DNA from: Burkholderiales bacterium
GTDB taxonomy: Bacteria > Pseudomonadota > Gammaproteobacteria > Burkholderiales > SG8-39
DNA: 60,768 nucleotides
Direction of reading: 5' to 3'
Assembly (NCBI GenBank): GCA_014860355.1
Contig: JACZJV010000127.1
Location: 1-60,768 of the forward strand
Below, one piece after another: positions 34,873 to 44,287 of this stretch; within the stretch, counting starts at the first letter, position 1, and the number at the start of each line of letters is the position of its first letter. The notes beneath the pieces are model-generated. The model was not told where the DNA came from. It saw only the letters and a program-made list of their open reading frames with translations, and did no database searches. A program made the translations under genes and the position numbers.

Positions 34873-36263
34873 TCCTCAAAGGCAGCCAGCGCGCCGGCGG
34901 CGCAGACCTCGCGGCCCATTTGCTCAATGAGGCTACGAACGAGCGCATTGAGCTGAACGAGGTGCGCGGGACGGTTGCCCGCGACCTGGCCGGAGCCTTC
35001 GCCGAATACGAGGCCGTCGCCTGCGGGACACGCTGCAAAGAGCCTCTTTACAGCCTTTCCATCAACCCTTCGGCTCCGCTCACCCGCGAACAATACGCCG
35101 CGGCTATCGCCCATATTGAGGAACGTCTAGGCCTTCAGGGGCGAGCCCGCGCTGTCCTCTTCCATGACAAGAACGAGCGCGAGCATTGTCATGTCGTCTG
35201 GTGCCGGATCGACACCGACAAGATGCGCGCGATCCACATGGGACACGATCACCAAAAGCTCCGTGCCGTCTCCCGCGAACTCGCCGAGAAATTCGGCCTG
35301 GACCTTCCGCCCGGACTGGCCCAGGACAGAGGGGCTGACCGCTTTGACGACGCCCCGCAAATGTCCTTTCGAGAAAAGGAACAGGCGGAAGCCACGGGCA
35401 TTACGTCCCGCGATCGGCGCGCCGAAATAACGAAGGCTTACAACAGCGCGGACAGCGCCAAGGCCTTCATGGCCGCCCTCGAAGAACGCGGTTACACCCT
35501 CGCGAAAGGCGACCGGCGCGATTATGTGGTCGTAGACCGGTATGGCTACGCCCACAGCCTTCCCCGGCAGATCGAGGGGGCTAAGACAAAGGACATTCGG
35601 GAAAAGTTAAGCCCGCTCACGCCCGCGCAATTGCCAAGCGTCGCGCAAGTCCGCGCCACGATCGCCGCGCGCGAACGCGCCGAGCGCGAGCGTCACCAGG
35701 CCAAAATCGAGCAGGCTGCCACCGAGATCCGACAGCGCCTCAAGGATAAACAGGCCAGCCGCCGGGCCGAGCTGGACAAGGAGTGGCAGGCCATCAAAAT
35801 CAGGCAGGCCAGCGAGCGTCTGGCCCTGCATGCCGCGCAGAAGGCAGGCAATGACGCAACCGCGTTTCAGCGCGCGGCGCAGGCCCCAACAGGCCTGATG
35901 GCCTTCCTGCAAAGGGTTTCCGGCATCGGAGCCATCCGTGCCTATTACGCCCGCCGGCAGGACTTGAGCCGGGCGCAACGGCAAGCGGAGGAGAACGCTG
36001 CCGTGCAAAGGCGGCACACCAACGAGGATCTGGCTATGGCAGGCCGTGCTGAGGCCCTCGGCCGCCTGGAACGCCGGGAGTCGCGCTCCCTTGATAAGAA
36101 CATCCTTCGCAGGGCTCGCATTGCCGTGCGGCAGACTGAGCAGAAGACAGCCCAGACTAGGGAAGCTATCAAGGAAACTGCACAGGACATCACCAAGCGC
36201 TCTCAGGCCAAGAAAGGACAAAAGCGCAGACCTCGCGGATTCGGCATCAGACGAGACGGATGA
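34869..36263 (+). CDS. Relaxase (PF03432 / MobA-VirD2 type)
   Basis: 464 residues. The N-terminal 200 residues carry the nicking domain: MILKGSQRAGGADLAAHLLN, GLQGRARAVLFHDKNER and EHCHVVWCRID, the histidine pair of motif III. A catalytic tyrosine is probably in the early part; I cannot point to it with certainty. Residues 250-464 are highly charged coiled coil. It would nick oriT and pilot single-stranded DNA; it starts by coupling to mobC. The product of 36590 downstream may be a partner. Confidence 0.85.
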   Translation: MILKGSQRAGGADLAAHLLNEATNERIELNEVRGTVARDLAGAFAEYEAVACGTRCKEPLYSLSINPSAPLTREQYAAAIAHIEERLGLQGRARAVLFHDKNEREHCHVVWCRIDTDKMRAIHMGHDHQKLRAVSRELAEKFGLDLPPGLAQDRGADRFDDAPQMSFREKEQAEATGITSRDRRAEITKAYNSADSAKAFMAALEERGYTLAKGDRRDYVVVDRYGYAHSLPRQIEGAKTKDIREKLSPLTPAQLPSVAQVRATIAARERAERERHQAKIEQAATEIRQRLKDKQASRRAELDKEWQAIKIRQASERLALHAAQKAGNDATAFQRAAQAPTGLMAFLQRVSGIGAIRAYYARRQDLSRAQRQAEENAAVQRRHTNEDLAMAGRAEALGRLERRESRSLDKNILRRARIAVRQTEQKTAQTREAIKETAQDITKRSQAKKGQKRRPRGFGIRRDG

Positions 36264-36589
36264 CGCATTGATCAGGCCTTCGGCGGCGCAGCAACGCGGA
36301 TGCGGTTACAGCAGCCTGAAACCCGGCGCAGGGCAAGAAGGGAACCGACAAAATTAAGGTGGCAAGGGTCGTCCCGGCATAGCGCGCCGTTAGCCCAAAA
36401 GAAGGGCGTACGGTCGTGTCTGTGGGTTTTACCCTGGGGAAACACCCGTGAAATTTCAGGCCACTCCACGGCCTTCTATATGGAAATGGAGGAGCGCGGC
36501 TTGAAATTCCATATTTCCGATTTCTTAACCTTGAATCGGTATCCTGTATCCATAACGCTATGCAACTACAGCTTGAGAGGCAACGCATC
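36264..36589. other. Gap after the relaxase gene
   Basis: No ORF with RBS. AT-rich towards its end, TTGAATCGGTATCCTGTATC and an ATG at 36560 in frame with the next gene mark the likely leader of the 36590 gene. Confidence 0.35.
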
Positions 36590-37393
36590 ATGGAGGAGGA
36601 CAAAGAGGAAATTGCGCGCAGTCGCAGGGTGCGGAATTTCAACGACCTCCAGGCCGAGCTTAGCGGCGCCAACAATGGCCGCACGCTGCGTTTTCTGACA
36701 GCGGAGGAGGCCGCTAACCGCCCAGGAAGCAAGGAAAAGGCCGAACGGGACGATGCGTTCTGGGCATGGGTGCATTCGGCCGAATACGCCACACGCACGC
36801 AAGCCCTGTCCAAAAACCTGAGCGATGCCCTCACAGCCACCGACAAAGCGTTGGTCGAAAACGCCAGGAAAGTTCGTGAAGCCGAAGAACGGCTTGAAGA
36901 TATTCGCCGGCGCGCGCAGCGCCTTGAGGATGGCCGCCTCGTTTATCGCGCCAAGGACGGTCGCGTATTTACCGATGATGACCAGCAGTTGCCTGCCCAT
37001 GAGGCAGCGCGTGTGCCACATAAACCAAGCGCACCCTCGTATGAGAAGAAACTTGAAGTTAATAACGAATATAAACGCTCGATTAGAGAGCGAGATGATT
37101 TGACGCGCTTTCGGGAAAAACTCGTGAAGCACCAAGACCGCATGAAGAGCCATGAGCCGCTTTCTCCAGAAGAACTGGAGGGAATGGAAAACGATGTCAA
37201 AAATGCGCCTGCTGCCGTGCAACCGCACATGCGCGACAATCGCACGGTTTCAGCGTCGCGCGCATACATGGAAGGTGAAATCAAAGGGCCAAACGTCAGC
37301 ACGGCCTTTCAGAACGCTGTAGAGGGGACCACTCCTGCACAGCAGACAGTGCAGCCAGAACCCGTTATTCCGCGAGGACCGGCGCCGACCTAA
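36590..37393 (+). CDS. Hypothetical coiled-coil protein downstream of the relaxase
   Basis: 267 residues (277 if ATG 36560 is used). Predicted helical/coiled coil for residues 60-130 (ALVENARKVREAEERLEDIRRRAQRLEDG) and again 160-190; the C-terminus is Pro/Gln/Ala-rich. No family recognised. Its place directly after the relaxase suggests a mobilization accessory role. ATG 36590 is preferred for the GAGAGG 8 bp upstream. Confidence 0.6.
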   Translation: MEEDKEEIARSRRVRNFNDLQAELSGANNGRTLRFLTAEEAANRPGSKEKAERDDAFWAWVHSAEYATRTQALSKNLSDALTATDKALVENARKVREAEERLEDIRRRAQRLEDGRLVYRAKDGRVFTDDDQQLPAHEAARVPHKPSAPSYEKKLEVNNEYKRSIRERDDLTRFREKLVKHQDRMKSHEPLSPEELEGMENDVKNAPAAVQPHMRDNRTVSASRAYMEGEIKGPNVSTAFQNAVEGTTPAQQTVQPEPVIPRGPAPT

Positions 37394-37414
37394 CCCTTGT
37401 GACGCCGCAACCTG

Positions 37415-37672
37415 TCAGCCCTTGGCCTTCTTCTTCACGGTCCAGGGTGATATTGATTCCACGAAATCAGAGGCGTTGACGCCGATGGCTTCGGCGATGT
37501 GCATAAACTCTATGACATCCAGCCGGCGTTCCCCACTCTCATACTTCGAGACGAAAGACTGAGGCCGCTTGAGACGGCGGGCCAGGGCTTCCTGGGTCAT
37601 CCCCGCATCCTTGCGCGCGGCTTTGATCCTGACCAAAAATTCCTGGTACTGCCTGGTATAGGTGGATTTCAA
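37415..37672 (-). CDS. XRE-family HTH regulator
   Basis: 85 residues. Helix-turn-helix GMTQEALARRLKRPQSFVSKYESGERR with the recognition helix QSFVSKYESG, then a C-terminal helix FMHIAEAIGVNASDFVES. Probably a repressor of its own promoter, which contains an inverted repeat (see 37703). Located between the mobilization genes and the defence genes. Confidence 0.85.
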   Translation of the reverse strand: MKSTYTRQYQEFLVRIKAARKDAGMTQEALARRLKRPQSFVSKYESGERRLDVIEFMHIAEAIGVNASDFVESISPWTVKKKAKG

Positions 37673-37702
37673 GGGAGTACCCGCTGTGAGCAGGTATTCC
37701 TA

Positions 37703-37723
37703 ATAATCCCCTTTTCGGATTAT
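37703..37723. promoter_or_regulatory. Inverted repeat, probable operator of the XRE regulator
   Basis: ATAATCC-7 bp-GGATTAT lies about 30 bp before the XRE gene start and is followed by a related half-site GGATATT. It is shared with the divergent gene at 37775, so the regulator may control both. Confidence 0.55.
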
Positions 37724-37774
37724 CCCAAAATAGGATATTCTATCACCCTGACAAATTTCCATGAAGGAAGTCAG

Positions 37775-38086
37775 ATGAAGCGTTTTGTGCTGGCGGTCGC
37801 CTTGTTGGTTCCATCCATTGCGTCTGCCCAAATGTACACCGGCGGAGACATGTTCAATAGGCTATCGCGAGAGCAAAGCTCAGCCTATCTCGATGGCGTC
37901 ATGGAGACCTTGTCCTACGAATGGAGTGCGAACGGCAAAAGGGAAAAAGCAGCTTGCGCCATCGACTGGTATTACAACAGTGGCGGCAAGACCCAGGGAT
38001 TTCTCTTGGACGTATTTCAGCGTTACAAAGATAAGCCCGTCATCGGCCTCTTGAAAGCCTACATCGACCGCAAATGCGGGAAGTGA
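37775..38086 (+). CDS. Small secreted protein (Rap1a/Tai-like), with signal peptide
   Basis: 103 residues. Signal peptide MKRFVLAVALLVPSIASAQ (cleavage after ASA about residue 18). Mature part has two cysteines (AACAIDWYYN, DRKCGK) able to form a disulfide and a helix pattern seen in Rap1a/Tai-type immunity proteins. That assignment is tentative. Divergent from the XRE regulator. AAGGAAG lies 4 bp before the ATG. Confidence 0.55.
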   Translation: MKRFVLAVALLVPSIASAQMYTGGDMFNRLSREQSSAYLDGVMETLSYEWSANGKREKAACAIDWYYNSGGKTQGFLLDVFQRYKDKPVIGLLKAYIDRKCGK

Positions 38087-38131
38087 ATTAGGTCTAGAAT
38101 CCTCATTTGTCACTGTTGGGGAGGGTGGCAA

Positions 38132-38755
38132 ATGACCAAAGGCTCAACGTTTGGGAGCCGCACACGCGGGTCTTCATGGCAGCATCTTGCATCAATAGCG
38201 AGCCTGGCCGTGGGAGTCCTGACCCTCGCCGGAACGTTATGGTTCACGCTGCGGGGAATAGAATTTACCCGCTTGCCCTCGCTTACGGCAGAAGTGTACG
38301 GAGGCAGCCTTATTTGGACGGGCGCAGTTGCTTTATTCTGCGCGCTGTCACTACGGTCCAGTAGTGGGCGAGGACTGGTCATTACCGGCCTGATTTGTGC
38401 GCTGATAGGCGCCGGCATCACACTGCTCTGGTTTCACCTTCTAAGCCCATACAATCCGCTTGAGCCGCGTCCGCTGACGCAGTTCCAGATCAAGTGCATC
38501 AACAAGGCAGAACGCAATGCGCCCTACGAACACATAAGATCGATCAGCGGCTTTAACCCGACCGGTGCCCGTTGGATACTTACCCAGGAGCAGGCTATCC
38601 AAGGGATCGAGGCCGGTAAGTGGAGCTTTTACGTCTCGGTCAACGGCGCGACGGATGACATCCTGATAGCCAACAGCTCCGGGAATAAGTACCTCAAGGC
38701 CAAGAGCGAAAGCGAGCAACCTGCTCGCTTGTTGTCCCTCGACGAGTGCCGTTAA
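38132..38755 (+). CDS. Membrane protein with C-terminal DUF3892-like domain
   Basis: 207 residues. Three membrane helices (IASLAVGVLTLAGTLWFTL, IWTGAVALFCALSL, LVITGLICALIGAGITLLWF). From about residue 118 the sequence IKCINKAERNAPYEHIRSISGFN, TQEQAIQGIEAGKWSFYVSVNG, NKYLKAKSESEQPARLLSLDEC has the DUF3892 layout (two-strand repeats, FYV, LLSL). Function unknown. The gap to the previous gene is 45 bp, so co-transcription is possible. Confidence 0.6.
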   Translation: MTKGSTFGSRTRGSSWQHLASIASLAVGVLTLAGTLWFTLRGIEFTRLPSLTAEVYGGSLIWTGAVALFCALSLRSSSGRGLVITGLICALIGAGITLLWFHLLSPYNPLEPRPLTQFQIKCINKAERNAPYEHIRSISGFNPTGARWILTQEQAIQGIEAGKWSFYVSVNGATDDILIANSSGNKYLKAKSESEQPARLLSLDECR

Positions 38756-38903
38756 ACGCCCGGCGCGGCTGCTTTTTCGGCCGGTGGTGACGGGGTTTTC
38801 GTCCGGAATTTTCCGCTTCTCCATTGAATCAGGGTGGTGTAAGGTGGTGCACAACCGATTCGGGGGACTCGGTATGCCAGCAAAACGAGGGAGAGTAAGA
38901 AAA

Positions 38904-39080
38904 ATGAAAACCCAAGCGGCGCTCCGCGCCTCCGTCAGCTTTCCGCCCGAAATTTACCGCACTCTGGAACAGATCGCGAAACAAAAAAAGGTTTCGCTCG
39001 CGTGGGTTGTCCGGGACGCTGCGGAGAGGTACGTTGCTGAACAACGTCAAATGTCAGACGCGCGAACCGAGAAGAAATGA
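38904..39080 (+). CDS. Ribbon-helix-helix transcription regulator (CopG-like)
   Basis: 58 residues: ALRASVSFPPEIYRTLEQIAKQKKVSLAWVVRDAAERYVAEQ is a clear RHH unit (strand, turn, two helices). ATG 38904 has GAGGGAGAG 8 bp upstream; ATG 38874 is in frame with a GGGGGACTC weaker site and would add a basic N-terminus (PAKRGRVRK). It lies 18 bp before the res gene and would be its regulator. Confidence 0.75.
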   Translation: MKTQAALRASVSFPPEIYRTLEQIAKQKKVSLAWVVRDAAERYVAEQRQMSDARTEKK

Positions 39081-39098
39081 CATGGAGAACACACCGTA

Positions 39099-41819
39099 AT
39101 GGCACTGCATCCTGATTTTCCAAAATCACCATACGAGGCTCTTGACCCGAATTACAGGTGGTTTCCGGCCGCTGAAGAACTGCGCAGCACGGCTTATGAA
39201 AAATTGTTGCCGCCGTTGGTTGCCAATATTCGTAACGAGGTCAAAGCATGGCGTGACTCCGGCTACGCGGGAGCCTCGCCCACGTCCCGTGACTTGTTGA
39301 CCTGGTGGTTTGGGATGGATCACTCCATCGAGCAAGCGGACAGCGTACAAAGTCAGTTTCGCTACTATTTTGCGCAGCGCGAAGCCGTCGAAACCGTGAT
39401 CTGGCTCTATGACGTGCGTGGTGCACGCGACAAGTTCGACTTGCTGCGCTTCGATGCCTCCGGCGCGGTATCGAGCAACATGTTTGATGAGGACTGGCCG
39501 CGGTTCGTGGTTAAGATGGCCACGGGCGCCGGCAAGACCAAGGTGCTGTCGCTGCTGATGGCGTGGAGTTATTTTCACAAGTTATATGAGGCAGGTTCGA
39601 CGCTGGCGCGCAACTTCCTTCTAATTGCGCCCAACATCATCGTGCTCGATCGCCTGCGCACTGATTTCGACGGACTGCGCATCTTCTTCAACGACCCAGT
39701 GCTGCCGGACAACGGCTATGGAGGACACAACTGGCGCGATGACTTCCAGATCGCGCTGCACATCCAGGACGACGTGCGCATCGTTCGGCCCACCGGCAAC
39801 ATCTTCCTCACCAACATTCACCGTGTCTATCTCGGCGAAGTGCCAGAGCCTTCGCTCGACGATGACGACCTGCGCAACTACTTCCTGGCGCCCTTCGGGG
39901 CAAAGCCCGTCGGCAAAACGAACGACAGCAATATCGACCTGGGCGAAGTTGTTCGGGACATAGACGAACTCGCCGTGTTCAACGACGAGGCGCACCACAT
40001 CCACGACAACCGCTTGGCGTGGTTCCAATGCATCCAGGACATTCATCTCCGGCTATTGCAGAAAGACCTTCGGCTGGCGATACAAGTAGACGTGACAGCC
40101 ACACCGCGCCATGACAATGGCGCGATCTTTGTGCAGACCGTCAGCGACTACCCGTTAGTCGAGGCTATCGCCCAGAACGTGGTTAAGCATCCCGTGCTCC
40201 CAGATGCGGGCAGCCGCGCCAAGCTTGTCGAGCGCCAAAGCCCACTTATCACCGAGAAATACGCCGACTACCTGCAACTCGGTATTGAGGAATGGCGCAA
40301 GAGCTACGCCGAGCACGAAAAACTGGGCAAAAAAGCCGTAATGTTCGTAATGGTGGACGACACCAAGAACTGCGACGAGGTAGGCGCTCATCTTGAGAAG
40401 ATTTGCTCCGACTTGCAGGGCGCGGTGCTTGTGATCCATACCAAAGCGAACGGCGAAATTTCCGAGTCGCCTTCCGGTAAGAGCAAAGACGAATTGGAGC
40501 TTCTGCGTAAACAGTCAAACGAAATCGACACCTGGAAATCGCCCTACAAAGCGATTGTCTCGGTAATGATGCTCAAGGAAGGCTGGGACGTGCGGAATGT
40601 GACAGTTATTGTTGGCCTGCGTGCGTATGCTGCCAAGAGCAACATCCTGCCGGAACAGACCCTGGGGCGCGGCCTGCGTCGCATGTATTTCGGCAGCGAG
40701 CAGCGCGAAACCGTCTCGGTGATGGGAACGCCTGCCTTCATGGAATTCGTGGAATCTATCCAAAATGAAGGCGTCACCTTCGATCACGTCCCCATGGGCG
40801 GTGCCGGTGGACGGGAGCGGCAGGACTCTCTTGTCGTTGAAGTTGAAACAGAATCGCCTCATAAAAACATTGACGAACTTGATATTACCCTGCCCCGCTT
40901 AACTCGCCGCTACAACCGGGAATTCAAGGACCTCACAGAACTGGAGCCAGAACACTTTGGCAATCCAAAACTACCTATAAAGGCGTTCACGCCAGAGGAA
41001 ACCCGCGAAATCGTGTTCAAGACAATGCTTGATGGTGAAGTCGATCACACGATGCAACTGGATGGCACCGGATCAGGCGATTACCGCTCCGTGGTTGCGT
41101 TTTTTGCCCGCCAACTCCTGAAAGACCTGCGTCTGGTCGGCGGTTACGATCAACTCTATCCTAAGGTCAAGACCTTTATCCGAGACCACCTGTTTACAAG
41201 CTCCGTCGATCTGGATGATCCGGTGATCCTGCGCAATCTATCCGAGCCTGAAGTCGGGAAGGTGTTGTTCGATCATTTCCGCGCAGCGATCAACGCGCTA
41301 ACGATTTACGAAGGTGGCAGCTCGCGCATCGAGGGGCACATTCGGCTGCGCGACACGCGACCATTCCGAACAGAGCCGCGCGGCTTCGTGCAGGCCAAGA
41401 AGTCTGTATTCAATCGTATCGTCGGCGAAGCTAATGCCGATGGCCTGGAATTGGCGTTTGCGGCTTTCTTGGAAGCGGCGCCAGACGTACAAGCCTTCGG
41501 CAAGAACTACATGGCTGTTGGCTTCAAGATCGAATTTGTCAAAGCTAATGGCGAATTATCCACATACACACCCGATTTCATAGTGCGCACCACCGATGCC
41601 AAAGTCTGGATCGTCGAAACCAAAGGACGTGAGGAACTTGATCTGCCTCAAAAAATGTCCCGTCTGCGCCAATGGTGCGAAGACGCGACCGAGGCGGCGA
41701 AGGACGAAGGAGGACAAAGTTACCACTTCATTTATGTCGATCAAGAGAGTTTTGAGAAGCACAAGCCATCAACCTTCGCGGGACTGGCAAGTACTTTCCG
41801 TGAGTATCAGGAGAAATAA
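39099..41819 (+). CDS. res: Type III-like restriction endonuclease/helicase subunit (Res)
   Basis: 906 residues. SF2 helicase: Walker A MATGAGKTKVLSL at about residues 139-150, Walker B-like NDEAHHIHD near 294, SAT-type VTATPR, motif VI region TLGRGLRRM. A nuclease motif near the end, YTPDFIVRTT ... WIVETKGRE (PD ... ExK), is typical of the restriction end of type III Res proteins. It cleaves unmethylated DNA with the mod partner. Order here is res then mod, the reverse of most type III operons. Preceded by the RHH gene. Length fits the family. Confidence 0.85.
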   Translation: MALHPDFPKSPYEALDPNYRWFPAAEELRSTAYEKLLPPLVANIRNEVKAWRDSGYAGASPTSRDLLTWWFGMDHSIEQADSVQSQFRYYFAQREAVETVIWLYDVRGARDKFDLLRFDASGAVSSNMFDEDWPRFVVKMATGAGKTKVLSLLMAWSYFHKLYEAGSTLARNFLLIAPNIIVLDRLRTDFDGLRIFFNDPVLPDNGYGGHNWRDDFQIALHIQDDVRIVRPTGNIFLTNIHRVYLGEVPEPSLDDDDLRNYFLAPFGAKPVGKTNDSNIDLGEVVRDIDELAVFNDEAHHIHDNRLAWFQCIQDIHLRLLQKDLRLAIQVDVTATPRHDNGAIFVQTVSDYPLVEAIAQNVVKHPVLPDAGSRAKLVERQSPLITEKYADYLQLGIEEWRKSYAEHEKLGKKAVMFVMVDDTKNCDEVGAHLEKICSDLQGAVLVIHTKANGEISESPSGKSKDELELLRKQSNEIDTWKSPYKAIVSVMMLKEGWDVRNVTVIVGLRAYAAKSNILPEQTLGRGLRRMYFGSEQRETVSVMGTPAFMEFVESIQNEGVTFDHVPMGGAGGRERQDSLVVEVETESPHKNIDELDITLPRLTRRYNREFKDLTELEPEHFGNPKLPIKAFTPEETREIVFKTMLDGEVDHTMQLDGTGSGDYRSVVAFFARQLLKDLRLVGGYDQLYPKVKTFIRDHLFTSSVDLDDPVILRNLSEPEVGKVLFDHFRAAINALTIYEGGSSRIEGHIRLRDTRPFRTEPRGFVQAKKSVFNRIVGEANADGLELAFAAFLEAAPDVQAFGKNYMAVGFKIEFVKANGELSTYTPDFIVRTTDAKVWIVETKGREELDLPQKMSRLRQWCEDATEAAKDEGGQSYHFIYVDQESFEKHKPSTFAGLASTFREYQEK

Positions 41820-44185
41820 TGATGGCACGCCAAGAAAAACAATCCTATGACCTGAGCGAAGCCGAGCAGCGTGACTTGGTGACCCTGATCCAGCAAGGCA
41901 AGGCATTGCCGGAAAAATATCGCTTCATCCTGTTCGAGGACAAGCGTGAGGTCGAGCTGGTCTGGAACGGCAAGACGCGGGACGTGTGCACGACGGTGCT
42001 GCCCTTCCAGACCCTGGAGCACATTGACGAGCCGCGCGCCGAAACGAAGACGCAGGAAGACTTGTTCGACAGCCGCGGCCGTCAGTTGCGTGGCTGGACC
42101 AATAAGCTAATCTGGGGTGATAACAAGCTGATCCTTTCGTCGCTTAAGGCGGGTCCACTACGCCAGCAGATCGAGGACGCGGGCGGCCTGAAGCTGATCT
42201 ATATCGACCCGCCCTTTGACGTGGGGGCGGATTTCAGCATGGACATTGAGATCGGTGGCGAGACCTTTCACAAGGAAGCAAATCTGCTGGAGCAAATCGC
42301 CTACCGCGACACCTGGGGACGCGGGGCAGACAGCTTTATAGCGATGATCTACGAGCGGCTGATTCTGATGCGCGACTTGATGGCAGCGGACGGCAGCATA
42401 TATCTGCACTGTGACTGGCGGGTGAACGCCTACATTCGCGGTGTACTAGATGAGGTATTCGGCAGAAACAATTTCATCAACGAGATCACCTGGAAGCGTG
42501 CTCACACGGTAAAGGGAAACATTGGGCAAGGCAGCAAGTATATGGGAGCAAATACCGATACTTTGTTCGCGTATGCGAAGGCTGAAAACTACACCTTCAA
42601 CAATCTCTTTTTGCCATATTCTGACGAGTACATTCAAACATTCTTCAAGTACACGGACGCCGACACCGGGAGACGGTACAGGCTTGTCAGCATGATTGGG
42701 CCGGGCGGAGCCGCCAAAGGTAATCCTAGTTACCCCGTAATGGGGGTGACCCGCTACTGGCGGTATAGCCAAGCCACAATGAATAGCCTCATTGAACGTG
42801 GACTGATTGTCCAAACAGCGCCTGGAACAGTCCCTCAAAAGAAACAATATCTAGACGATGGTGAGGGCGTTTCAATTCAATCACTTTGGGACGACATCAA
42901 TGGAATATCCGCCTCGTCAGCGGAAAGGACCGCATATCCTACCCAAAAACCCGAAGCCCTCCTTGAACGCATCATCAATACCAGTAGTAACGAAGGCGAT
43001 CTGGTTGGCGATTTCTTCTGCGGCTCCGGCACGACCGCTGCGGTGGCCGAGAAGCTCGGGCGCAAATGGATCGCCACCGATCTAGGTAAGTTTGGCATCC
43101 ATACGACGCGAAAGCGGCTGATCGGCGTGCAACGCGAGAAGAAGGCGGCAGAGCAAGACTTCCGCGCCTTCGAGGTCTTGAACCTTGGCCGCTATGAGCG
43201 GCAGGCCTATCTGAATGTGGGTGGGCGTTTGACGGAGAAGCAGAAGTCCCAAGCCCTCACGCAGAAAGAAAATGAGTTCCGCGAGCTGATCCTGCGCGCC
43301 TACAAGGCCACCGGCTTTGGCGGCAATGAAGGTACACAAACACAGGACGGATTTTTCCACGGGGCGCGTAATGGGCGGCTTGTCGTGATTGGCCCGATCA
43401 ATCTGCCGGTGGGGCGCCTATTTGTTGAAGAGGTCATCACCGAATGCCGCAAGCGCGGAGCATCCCGTGTGGATGTGCTGGCCTTCGAGTTCGAAATGGG
43501 ACTGTTCCCCGCCGTGCTTGAAGAGGCCAGAGCCAAGGGCATTGACCTTTCTCCGAAATACATTCCGGCCGAAGTATTCGACAAGCGGGCGGTGGACAAA
43601 GGTCAGGTAGTTTTCCACGACGTTAGCTTCGTTGAAGCCACGCCACGCTATGAAAAGAAAAACAAACGCGCCGTCAGCATCGAGCTGACTGATTTTTCTG
43701 TCTACTACACGCAAGGCGCTGCCGAGGCCGCGATTGCCGCCATGAAGGAAGGCAAGAGCGAGGTCATGTGCGAGCAAGGCCAACTCTACAAGGTGAGCAA
43801 GAGTAAGGATGGAATCGTCAAGAAGGAGCGTTTAACCAAGCACTGGACAGACTGGGTGGACTACTGGGCGGTAGATTTCGATTATTTGCAGCGCAAGGAG
43901 ATCATCAAGGTGCCCGTAGGATCGGGACTTTCGGGCGTTTCTGCGCTCCCCGGCTTTGAACCGCCGCAGGGCGAGCTGGCAATGCCCGTTTTTGAGGAGC
44001 GTTGGACGGGTGGATACATCTTCGAGAACGAATGGCAGAGCTTTCGTACCCGCCAGAACCGTGAGCTTGAGCTGACAACGGCCATGCATAGCTATGATCG
44101 GCCAGGCCGATATACCGTGGCTGTCAAGGTAATAGACATCTTCGGCAACGACACGATGACACTCGTGCCCGTGAACGTGGGGTAG
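41819..44185 (+). CDS. mod: Type III-like DNA adenine methyltransferase (Mod)
   Basis: 788 residues. DPPF motif IV at residues 130-133 (YIDPPFDVGAD) precedes the SAM motif FFCGSGTTAAVAEKLG near residue 399, the beta-class order of type III Mod proteins. A long C-terminal extension (about 380 residues) probably holds target recognition; it ends in a strand-rich segment (SYDRPGRYTVAVKVIDIFGNDTMTLVPVNVG) that looks like an immunoglobulin-like fold. Start ATG overlaps the stop of res. Motif IV is DPPF rather than DPPY, also seen in adenine methylases. Confidence 0.85.
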   Translation: MMARQEKQSYDLSEAEQRDLVTLIQQGKALPEKYRFILFEDKREVELVWNGKTRDVCTTVLPFQTLEHIDEPRAETKTQEDLFDSRGRQLRGWTNKLIWGDNKLILSSLKAGPLRQQIEDAGGLKLIYIDPPFDVGADFSMDIEIGGETFHKEANLLEQIAYRDTWGRGADSFIAMIYERLILMRDLMAADGSIYLHCDWRVNAYIRGVLDEVFGRNNFINEITWKRAHTVKGNIGQGSKYMGANTDTLFAYAKAENYTFNNLFLPYSDEYIQTFFKYTDADTGRRYRLVSMIGPGGAAKGNPSYPVMGVTRYWRYSQATMNSLIERGLIVQTAPGTVPQKKQYLDDGEGVSIQSLWDDINGISASSAERTAYPTQKPEALLERIINTSSNEGDLVGDFFCGSGTTAAVAEKLGRKWIATDLGKFGIHTTRKRLIGVQREKKAAEQDFRAFEVLNLGRYERQAYLNVGGRLTEKQKSQALTQKENEFRELILRAYKATGFGGNEGTQTQDGFFHGARNGRLVVIGPINLPVGRLFVEEVITECRKRGASRVDVLAFEFEMGLFPAVLEEARAKGIDLSPKYIPAEVFDKRAVDKGQVVFHDVSFVEATPRYEKKNKRAVSIELTDFSVYYTQGAAEAAIAAMKEGKSEVMCEQGQLYKVSKSKDGIVKKERLTKHWTDWVDYWAVDFDYLQRKEIIKVPVGSGLSGVSALPGFEPPQGELAMPVFEERWTGGYIFENEWQSFRTRQNRELELTTAMHSYDRPGRYTVAVKVIDIFGNDTMTLVPVNVG

Positions 44186-44287
44186 GAGATAGCTGAGGAT
44201 TGGAAGTTGCTAAAAATAATGTAGTCGCCTGCTGAAGTTTTTATATAAACTCATATTGACAGCTGCAAGGGAGCCTTTTGAACAACA

